A stretch of DNA of 64,000 nt from Sipunculus nudus (Eukaryota > Annelida > Sipuncula > Golfingiida > Sipunculidae): NCBI GenBank assembly GCA_026874595.1, contig CM049320.1, forward strand, positions 25,086,214 through 25,150,213, written 5' to 3'. A program made the position numbers and the translations under genes. Below are positions 1-10,400 of the stretch, piece after piece; position 1 is the stretch's first letter, and each line of letters opens with the position of its first letter. The notes under the pieces are model-generated. The model was not told the DNA's origin and made no database searches. It was given only the letters and a program-made list of their open reading frames with translations.

Positions 1-97
1 TCTATTCATACCTCTTTTCATATTAAATAGTAATTCAATTCTGTGTGAATAATTCTATATGTGAATTGGTTATCATTTTCTGGGAACGTTACATCAT

Positions 98-262
98 TAT
101 GCCCAGTTCGGCCGTGATGCCATGTTATTAGTTATAATATAAGGCCCAGTTAGGCAACGGGGCAACGTCTTTAGTAATAATACTCAGTTCGGCCATGGCG
201 CCACGTTTTTAGTTATGATATCCCGTGAGGCCGTGGGACCACGATATTTATAAATGTAACAC
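98..262 (+). repeat. ~41-bp degenerate tandem repeat, four units
   Basis: Units of CAGTTCGGCCNTGNNGCCACGTTNTTAGTTATNAT-like sequence begin near 103, 146, 184 and 222. Spacing varies from 38 to 43 bp. Confidence 0.7.
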
Positions 263-358
263 TGTATATTTCTTGCCATGTCGCATGCACCTTACAGTAA
301 TTATATTGTATGTATAAGTCCATATATTATACTTAAAGACTATGGCACGTCCTTCTAT

Positions 359-797
359 ATACTGTGGTTGGCTTAATATTCGCGAGGCTGAAATTGCGCG
401 ATGTCTTCGCTTTGAACGTCTGCGATGGTTTCATTTTCGCGATCGCACAAGAAGATATATATTCTAAGCACAGCAGTATTTGTATTGATTTTCAATTTAG
501 AATGAAACCTACGATATCTCACTTATTTATAGTTCTTGTGAATACCGTGTGTTTTTTACAATAATTAATGCTTTTATGCATGGATCAGTTTTGATACCAT
601 GCACATTTAGTTTTGCTGATTAGGTTGTTTCCAGGTGTGTGATCACTTATCACCTGTTTGTGCAGAAGCATCATCCCCTTTTGTTAATCTTAGTTGACGG
701 GACATCTTATTCCCGAGGGTTTCACATTCGCGATTATTTCACATTCGCGAATATCGCGAAAATAAAACCCTTGCGAATAAAAAGACAACCACAGTAT
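359..797. mobile_element. 439-bp MITE-like element with 12-bp perfect terminal inverted repeats
   Basis: The ends are ATACTGTGGTTG at 359-370 and CAACCACAGTAT at 786-797. The subterminal sequence is rich in TTCGCGAA-type palindromes. No coding capacity. The family is recurrent in this window. Confidence 0.75.
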
Positions 798-884
798 GCT
801 ACTTTCAGAATAAAAGCCATGAACGTCCGCATCTACTGTCCCAGGTTTTGTTCATCCACGCACGTGTTTTTCTCATGTACCTCA

Positions 885-1131
885 TGAGCCCCATCACACT
901 TTTCACACACATATCAAATATATATCAATTAATTATAAGGTTTGAAAAAGGTACATGTTAATTCAAAACCATTTTAGATATAAATAATTATATTGTAATC
1001 TCGTAATTGGAACCAAAGTCTATAATTCTATTTATTAATAGATTTCTTTTGTAATATATAATAATTTCTCTAAATAATTGGGAGGGGGGGCTTCCCCCTT
1101 GCCCCTTATCCCCCTATATTGACGCCCCTGT
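885..1131. mobile_element. G/C-run repeat element, partial copy
   Basis: Shares the interior (CATATCAAATATATATCA) and the right end (CTATATTGACGCCCCTG at 1,114-1,130) with the element at 16,980-17,332, including an internal G run and C run. Confidence 0.55.
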
Positions 1132-2393
1132 TTCCACGAGCATGCGCACTTGATGGCGGAATTCCATCGCGTGGTCTAAGTAACAAACCAATGAATCCTA
1201 AAAACGTGACATATTTCTTGATATATGACTGAATGTGACTTTATTTGTCCGTTAACTTGATCCGTATATCGAGTGTCGGTTCTCGTCGTTTGGTGTCGCA
1301 ATTAGACCTTATGAATGGTTATTGCTGTTTTATTTTTATTACTCATACTATTATAATTATTATTTAAATTTATTTTATAATTATATTATTGCTGTTATTA
1401 TTATTATTATTATTATTATTATAATTATTGCTGAGCATTTCGAGAAATGACATGCTTGCTAATCGATTTATGTTAATTAAGATTACGAATTATTCTAAAG
1501 CTGATTATTCTAGAGCTACATAGAAAATAAAAGGAGGACAATCAAACTAAGAGAGAAAATAAAACTCCTTTGTCCTACTTATTTGGCATACAAGCACATG
1601 GTCACAAACGAGTACATGGGCTGAAACATAACCGCCGTTATAAATATATGAGTACCGGTATATGAATATACTGACGAACATACAACCAAATGTTGTTTAC
1701 AAGCAGAATTGTTGTTGCATTTGACCAGGTTTGAATTAATTCCAGCCCTTAAATCTACAGTCATAAAAGAAATTATTTGCCATAAATCTGTTACGGTATC
1801 AATACTGTCTGAAGCCCCTATACCTAAATTCAGTCAAAAGTGGTAAAGATTCAAAGTAGCCCCCATAAAGTTTACATTAATTTATACCTGGAACAGTGGT
1901 CTTTCTAATAGTATACATGTATTTTAATTTTCCACTCATTTTCACATGATTTACTTACATTTAGAAAAATATTTTAATACAATAATCTGCTTTTTAATGA
2001 CTTATATTTAACTACATGACAATATATAAAAAAAAATGTGTTTATCCTAGCTCTGTCATGATTCTATCTACCCTCAAACTGACATTTTAGGTTTTATTCA
2101 ACAATTGAAGAAAATTTAGGTTCAGATTTAAAATAATGTACAATTGATTGGGTCTAATATGAATTAGTGATTAGCACTTTTGAATTGAGTTTATATATAA
2201 AATGTTTCAAACAGTAATGCTACCTTAAGAAAACGTGATACATGTCGATTTCCAGGTATCAAGGTAAACTGATGTACACTGTTGCATACAAGAATCAAAT
2301 CCCATTTCAGTGCATGTCTGTTTTTTTTTATTCCCTGGACTTTGCTTTGCATAACGTCAGCATACCTCCCTCCACAGGTCTAGGTGAGCCATC

Positions 2394-2808
2394 TAGGGGC
2401 GTCAATATGGTTAAGGATGGAGGTATAAATACCCCCCCCTCCCAATTTTTGACAAGAGGGGTGGTCAATGTAATCATCCCCACCCCCCCCCCCCCTCCCG
2501 CTATTCAGAGAAAAAAAAATATTTATGAATTGCACATGAAATATATTGATAATTAGAATTTGTCTTGTTTATGTTCAAATGTGTTCAATTTATTAGTTTT
2601 CTATGAAAATATATATCTAAGCCTGGTTTAGAATACTTTACACTAAAAACATGATACTTAATTTGCTAAAATCTTATACTTTATTTTAATATATTTAAAA
2701 TGTGTCATATGTACACATATATTTGCAATGTGTCCTACAGACGCTTTATATGTGTGTGTGTGCATACGAACCCCCCCCCCCCCAAAGGAAGATAAATTGA
2801 CGCCAAAG
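2394..2808. mobile_element. G/C-run repeat element, inverted copy
   Basis: Left end AGGGGCGTCAATATGG at 2,395; right end ATTGACGCC near 2,796. It contains C runs at 2,439, 2,484 and 2,771. The orientation is opposite to the copies at 0.9 and 17 kb. Confidence 0.5.
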
Positions 2809-3779
2809 GATCTATTCTAGTGTGAAATTTGTGCACCCACAACCATTTTGGTCTTTTTCTAATTTTGGCTCCCCTGAATATAAGGCACCCTCTGGATACA
2901 GCCCAGTCACCCCTCACCCTTCTTGTTGTAAATGCCTATTCCTATATGTTATTATTCATACTCACCGTCTGCCATTCTGTACTCAGATCTAACTGCTCTG
3001 TGGCTGTGATGGAGATGGTATGTACCTCTGCTGTAACCACTGCTAAAGTCGAAGCGTTTTCACGGTCTAATTCCGGTATAAAAATATGTCTCTAACAACT
3101 GCTGAACCACATAAGAGACACATATGTAGCATAAGCATTATAAAGCATATGTGTGAACATAAATGTGTCGCCTGTTGATTGAGCTGAGTGTTGTATATGT
3201 AAACGTACATAGATCTACACTGTGTTGTGTATAGTGACCACTGCATTGTGACAGGAAGACCATCGAATCCCCCCCCCCCCCCGCGCCACTGAATCTCAAT
3301 TTTCAGGTCACACTCTGTATGATTAAAATAAGGACACGATAACTGATAATAGTTCTAAGTATACTGTATATTTTTAATAAATAATAACATTTGTTCTTAT
3401 TTGTCACCTTTTCCTCGGCTGCTACACGTGTACGCCTCCGCCGCTCATAACAATTTTTGATCCGCGACTGTCACTAAGTGGCCAGAATGTTATTTGCATA
3501 ATATCGAACACCCAGTACCTAAAAACCTGGATATAGATTTTAATGTTATCTGTATTAATATTCAGGACCATATTCTGATAATGATGTAGAGTTTGAGTAT
3601 GATATGGTATGATTCTAGGCCTTGCTTGAAATACTTGTTTCCGATTCCAGACACGAAAAATCAGATATACATACATGTACATATATATAAACACACTATA
3701 CAGATTGCTTTTTAAAAATTGTAACTGCGATCATTTTAATTACGAACCGATATGTAGGTGCCCCGAGAGCAGCGTCAAG

Positions 3780-5000
3780 GTGAGAATCAATCCGCGTAGA
3801 GAGTTTTGTGATAAGGCCACGTTTAAAGCAGACTAATTTTTTGCTTGCCGGAAATAAATTTTTGGCTTACCGGAAATCTCCGATTTCTGTTTGTCAGTTG
3901 TCCTCAAAACCGCCTGCTTGCTGGTTCTTGCGCCTCACATATAGCAACCTACAGGCCATAGTTTTGCTGGAATCCTTTTGAAACTGGTACATCTTATGTC
4001 TGACACTATTATCTCGAAATGGATTTTTCATTTCATGATTTGGCCGTTAGGGGGCGCTGCTCCCGATCCTCCGCAACATATTTTTTAGCCATATCTCCAA
4101 AACTATAAACCTCAATTACAAAAACTATAGTTTATTTTCTTCCTCTAGGACTTCTCGGTCAATGATGAGATCATCTTGCATCAATCTTGTGTCGCTTTGT
4201 CAGTATGTCTGTCTGTTTGTCAGTTGCCCTCAATCTCTCAAGTTTGCTGGTTCTTGCGTCTTACATGTAGCATTCTACAGGCCACAGTTTTGACGGAATC
4301 CTTTGGAAACTTGTACATCTTATGTCTTACTCTAATATCTCGAAACGGATTTTAATTTTTCTTATATGGTCGCTAGGGGGCATTGCACTCTACCCTCCCC
4401 AACATATCATTTTTTGGCTATGAACCTCAGTTACATAAACTATAGCTTATTTTCTTCCTCTTTCATCTGGTGTCAATCTTGTGTCACTTTGTCGGTATGT
4501 CTGTCTGTATGTCAGTTTTCCTCAAATTCCCTTGCTTGCTGGTTCTTCCATCTCACATATAGCATTCAACAGGCCAGAGATTTTGAGGAATCCGTTTGAA
4601 ACTAGGACATCTTATGTCATACACTAATATCACGAAACGCATTTGTCGTCTTCAGGATATGTCCGCTAGAGGGCGCTACAGTCGAAGCTCCCCAATATAT
4701 CATTATTTGGTAATACCTCCAATACTATGAACCTAAATTACATAAATTATAACTTATTTCTTCCTCTGAATCTTCTCTATAACCAGGTAAAGTCATCTGG
4801 TGTCAATCTTGTCACACATTGTCAGTATGTCTGTCTGTTTGTCTTTTGTTGTCAGCTATGTCTGCTTGCCTGTTCTTTTGTCTAATATGTCATCCTACGG
4901 GCCATATCTTCTCAGCAATGGCCCTGAGATTTATTCCATTGATAGAAAACCGACAATATGTTCTGCCTGTCCGTCTGTCTTTCACTTCGGCAAGCGCTCG
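3780..5000 (+). repeat. ~300-bp tandem array, about 3.5 units
   Basis: The phrase GTATGTCTGTCTGT recurs at 4,203, 4,495 and 4,825, followed each time by a CTGGTTCTT ... CACATATAGCAT ... ACAGGCC block and a GCTAGAGGGCGCTAC-type block. A partial unit starts near 3,780. The same family lies inverted at 20.99-21.96 kb. The short open frames over it are repeat-encoded. Confidence 0.75.
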
Positions 5001-5910
5001 ATCTCTGGTCGTCTAGTTTTTTTATTTTTTTTTTACGACGCACAATTCTCAAATTATGTTTGTTCATAGTATAGACAAACAAGTATTTTATTCATCAGTG
5101 ATGTATTTTAACCACTGGTTTCAGCAGTTCTTGTAAAGGCTACTTAAGTTACCCATTACAATATACACACATATTTTTATGCAAAATCCCAGGATTTTTA
5201 GATGAAAAGTAAAATGGAGAACCAAATTCCTGAGTAAATTATAGAAAATGTGAAAATGCTGTATTCACGGTTTGATCAATAAAAAAAGTTATTTTGTGCT
5301 TCGAGAAATTATACTTCGTAAGTAAATTTCTGTATGAATCGCAGGGCCATACCCTGCCGGGGGGGGGGGAAATGTTTGGAATAAATGAGGGAAAAGTGTC
5401 ATAAATGCTGTAAAACGTCATTTTTTCGCAATTTTTATTTTCAGAATCATAAATTATTTTATCTGCACTACGCGCAGTATTATCTATAAAAGTATTTTTA
5501 TTAAAACAAAATTAATTACGTCAATTCATATGTTTATAAATGTCTGCATAGCATATTAGTCGAACTTGGAACATATAGTGGTCATAGCAGCGGACTTCCT
5601 CCGTACTCTATATATAATAGATTTGTTGTAATAACATTTGCCATGCACCTTATGGATAAAAAATCATATATAAGTCTAGTGAAAGATGTGTGTTATTTTC
5701 TTGACATAGTAATCAGTTGAATTAACCCTAAATTCTATCGCCAGTGCTAATTAAAAGTTTTCACACCTTCCATTATTCAAGAAAGGAATCTATATACATT
5801 CCAAAGAAAGTGCCCTAGAATTCATTTTGACAATATAATTAAACAATTATATATATACAATGGCCCCCCTGTTTGGCCTTCTTGGGATTTATGTCACCGC
5901 ACGGCCCTGT

Positions 5911-6339
5911 ATAGTGTTTGTAGCTTCATATTCGCGGGGTTAAATTATCGCGAGCATCACCTTTTCAGATTGTATCCATTATTGTATTAATAATTAAACT
6001 AGCGCGCAGAATCTGTTCAATCTGACAAAAAAATTGAGAACAAGGAAAGCTTAAGGAATGGAAATACTTGTTCATAACTAACAGAAAAATACAAACATTC
6101 CTGTACTTTTTATAATATTAATCTTTTGTTTACGGATAAGATAATTATATGTTCCTATATATAATATCAGTCTTTCAACTTCATGGATAACGTACATGTG
6201 ATGCCAGTGAGTGTGTAGTATAGGACTGTAAACCTATGTGGATTGGCATATTATTCACGGCGGTTTTATTTTCGCCATAATTTTCCTTTCGCGAAGATCG
6301 CGAATATGAAACCCTCGCAGCAAAAAGACAACACAGGAT
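5911..6339. mobile_element. Second, diverged copy of the TTCGCG-rich MITE
   Basis: The left end ATAGTGTTTGTAGCTTCATA then TTCGCGGGG, and the right end AAACCCTCGCAG ... AAAGACAACACAGGAT, match the ends of the 359-797 element at similar length (429 bp). A further fragment with the same TTCGCGAA palindromes sits at about 34,395-34,480. Confidence 0.6.
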
Positions 6340-6599
6340 ATAATCATATTTCACTACATTCGCACTAGTAAACGCATCGAGCAAACAATTTACATAACGA
6401 TTTATCTGTGCCTGTGGCAATAACAAAAATATAAGCTTCAATTTCACTTGATTACTAAAACAATGATCGAACAAGTTTAACTGAAACATGTCACCACCCT
6501 TTAGTACAAGAATTTTTTTATTATTAAATAATTTAAATAATTATTCGCAGAATAAATATTGCTCGAAGTTTTGCTATAGATGCATTTGTAGCAGTACAT

Positions 6600-7273
6600 T
6601 AATACTGAATAATGGTAAAGACTTTCATGGAAGCGAGCCCGCTACGACACCAGAGGGCGCCACTGTTGTTTATCCATGTGTAGTTTTACGCTTCGGACCA
6701 GGGGCGAATTTTACCAGTGAAAAATAAATCTCTTAAATCTCTAATGACATGATTTAATTTTTTAAAATGTCAGGTTTGATAGACATGAATACGAAATGGT
6801 TCTTAAAGAGCGGAGGGGTAATGAGGCAGGCAGCTTTTGCGTGAGGATGAGGTCCACCGCATAGCAAAGCACGCTGACCGGTAGATTAAAATGGATGGGG
6901 AGATTACACCTGCATGGTTAAGTTTCAGTTTGTAAGTTTTCTCACGAAATAATAGTACTTATTGCAAGAGTCCCTTTTTAGACCATTCAAAGACATCATG
7001 GATAGAAAAAGTGAAAACAAAAGCGAAAAAAATGATAATTTCTTGATGACTGAGATTGATCGTTAACCTATTAAACTATGACGCAGCTAACCACTGCAAA
7101 AAGAAGATTCACTTGAAATTCTTCAATCTCTACCAGAAGTCACTTCGATACATGCGGCAGCGGAAGCAATCAATGAAAAGTCTTGCGTTTGAACTAGTCT
7201 GGTCCCTTCTCATATTAAATGTGACAAGAGCGGTGGTTTTGGACCCTTTGGTTAATATTCCCCCATATGCCTC
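6600..7273. other. 3' flank of the beta-trefoil gene, no gene seen
   Basis: Mixed unique sequence between the diverged MITE and the lectin stop codon. No exon-like structure or recognisable domain was found on either strand. Confidence 0.4.
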
Positions 7274-7473
7274 TCAGATATAATCGAAGCTCCACAGCTG
7301 GTTGTTGCCGCCATGTAACTGATACGCACACAAGGGGGCACAGTCGTCAGAGTTACAGGCGGTGATGTCCAGAGCCTCGCATTGGTTGTTTCGGTTAACG
7401 ATCTTGTCCTCAAAAACCACCCACTGCTGTTGGTAGTTGCCCGGGTCGTACGGCTGTAGGCAGATGTCTCCAG
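7274..7473 (-). CDS. Beta-trefoil lectin coding exon 4 (last)
   Basis: The acceptor is TTTCTAG|CTGGAG; the TGA stop is at 7276-7274. It encodes GDICLQPYDPGNYQQQW and the gamma lobe (EALDITACNSDDCAPLCAYQ ... GGNNQLW), ending SFDYI. It is the paralogue of exon 2. The gamma lobe carries three extra cysteines (positions around TACNSDDCAPLC) not present in exon 2, possibly a small disulfide or metal site. I did not find a confident polyadenylation signal directly downstream. Confidence 0.85.
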
Positions 7474-10400
7474 CTAGAAATAAAGAAAAATACAATGAAA
7501 TATATCTGATAAGACCGCCCTTGGGATGAAAAAAAGTGGTCTTAATTCACAGGTAGACAGGTCATTATAACAAATGGGAATGCGTTCATTTCACTGATGG
7601 GTGGTCTTATTAACCGGTGGTCTAAATTATTAGATAGATTGTATTACAGACTGGTTCCACTTTATTAATAATAAGAAAGAAAGGATTCGATTTTGCAATG
7701 AATTAAACTCACACATATCAATCATGCTGTATTTTGACTGGACCAAATACACATTTCCACATTAAAACCCTTTCGCATGTCACGCCATTTTCTCTGTGCA
7801 ATATAAATATCGTAAATGGATAAAGGAATTATAATGACGAGAGCCTTTATTTTCATTTAAATATGCAGAAATATATGATATATGTGATAGGGTTTACCAC
7901 TAGTTATAACAATGATGATATTCTAAAGTACCTAATTGTTTAAGAAGTAAAGTTTAGAGGGAGTTGAAAATCACTCCATTTTACGCCATAAACACCGTAA
8001 TATTACAAAAATACGTCCTTGCTTTAACGCAATTTGTCTGTTTGATGGGATGCAATTTAGAGTATAAAAGTTACACATAATCCAATCAGCAACTGGAATG
8101 TCAGTGATTGTCTTTAGTGAGATTGATGTGCAAAAATAAAAATACTTCTCTAGATATTCGAGAGATGTGAAAACTACAGTTTTCTTAATGCATTATAGCG
8201 GATTTATAAAGGAATTCAATTTCTTCACTTGTTGTACACAGGGCTCCCGCTTAAGGTTTAACTTATCCTTCAAAGGAAAAGAGAGCCTTCAAGAATTCTA
8301 CAGACTCTCAGTCAATTTAAAATATAAGACAAATGCATTTAAAAAAAATACAATTCCCTGATGGTTGACAAAGTCATTGGACAAGTGCGATAAAAAAATA
8401 ACATTGACTGCCGGTGACCAAGTAAAGTTAGATCGGGGAGATCCGGAGTCGCGAATTCGTATAATTTTTAATGAGTAAAAATTAAAAAAATATCAATTAA
8501 ACTAGTGAATGACACCCAACTGGTGATGAGGTCAAGCCTTGCGACAGCCTGCCACTAAGACGCCAATTTTTAATTAATTTAAGACGTTAGGTGACAGTAC
8601 AAGCAACAGGCTTCGGATCAATTCTAGTATAAGTAGATTTGCACGCCATTTCTAACAGTTCTTTTTTTTTATTTTCATCTGCTTGTCGAACTGTCAATTT
8701 CCCAGGGTAAGACAAAAAATCACGTTATTCTGTTGGACTACATAATAAATATTACTTTCATGGTTATACAGACCCTGGTTTTATTCGGAAAGGCTTTTCT
8801 CTCATTCCGTCATGACGGCTTGACAGCTGAAACTGTGAAAGCCGAAACTGCTGCAACATCAGTTCTCGCTGCCAGGGTAACCATCATAACATTTTAAAAA
8901 TATTTTTAACAATGTTCTTTCTTCATTGTTTAACAGATAAAACACGGACATATAAGCCTCTTATGTCAAATAATACCAATTAGCAAATATTTTGATCCGA
9001 CCCATGTAATGGGTGTTCTATTATGATTTGTATCATGACTAGCAGGCCCCTATAAGTTTACTTAAAATGACATGAATATCATGTCATCTTGGCTTGGTCA
9101 AGCTTAACTTTACCGTAAATAATAAAGAATTACTGTAAATACTTATTAAATTTGTAAACCAACTGATATATATACTCACACGATGCGTCCAGAGCGAAGT
9201 CATTTAGTTTGGAGCGAATGACTCCGCACATGTCCTCGTACCACAGCTGATTGTCATTTTCACCTTGTTTTGAGTACATGATGGCGCGTGTCCCCGCGTC
9301 AGGATTTCCTCCTTCAACATCCAGGACCTTGTCGTTCAAGTGACTCCGGATGAAGAAGTAGTTCGGCTCGCTGGGGATGGAATAATGTATCAATACACAA
9401 AAGGAAAAAAAAACACAATGAGAGTTATATTACAATAGGGTATTACATTTTTAGTGCCATATAGGCCGGGGCGTAGGCAGGGAAAGGGCTGCCGTGGGGA
9501 ATGGCGGAGCTGGGGGCGGGGTCTGCCACAGAGTGAATATATATATATATGAAATCTTTCATCTAGAAGTTCAATAAACTTGTAACATTTTAAGACTCAT
9601 GTAGAGAAAAAGTTATTAATCACTTTTTTGCTTGACTCATTATCTTCAGTTTCTTAGTTATCATGGGAAAATTTGAGAATTAAGTCAGCGAGATAGTTCA
9701 CTATCTATAGATAAGTTGTTACCTGAAGATGAAAGTGTACAGTAATGAAAATTGGCGTAAATATGAAAGATACTTTTATCTTTCAAAAATTACTTTCAGA
9801 CTATAAGATTAATGTTCTTGGCAGATATTGATATCTAGGAAGTTTTTCCTCAATATTACATGCAAAGTCGGACGGCGGCAAACCCCTGACTAAGCCCCTG
9901 ATAGGAAATACAGTCTCATATGTGAGTGCTGTACATTAAAGTGAAAAGAAGACAAGTACATTATAAAAATGACATATTAAGGGATTGAATGAAAAGGTTT
10001 GGACTAATTATAAAACCTGTAAGATCCTATATCACTAAATTGTTTGGTGTTGGCGGGCATGTTCGCTGTGCGTTGCCAATGTCATGGTATCCCTTCGAAG
10101 TTCGCAGGTTAGGGGTTCTACGATTAGAAGGGATAGGTAAATAGTTTTTTTGGCGTTTTTTGTCGAAATATGACGAAGATGTTCATATGAGATGGTCCTT
10201 GTATCCTCTTTTGTGAAGGTGCGGCTATAGGTATAATACAGAAAGCACAACTTGTACGCAATATAAAACTAGTCTATCAGGTTTATGAAGATTTCACGTT
10301 CTTATTTCATCCGGCAAAAGGTCCGATAAGCTTATTCAAGGGCGATGTTGAGTCCGTCCGTTTGGCCTTCCGTCCGTCGTCCTCCCACAGTTAAAAAATA

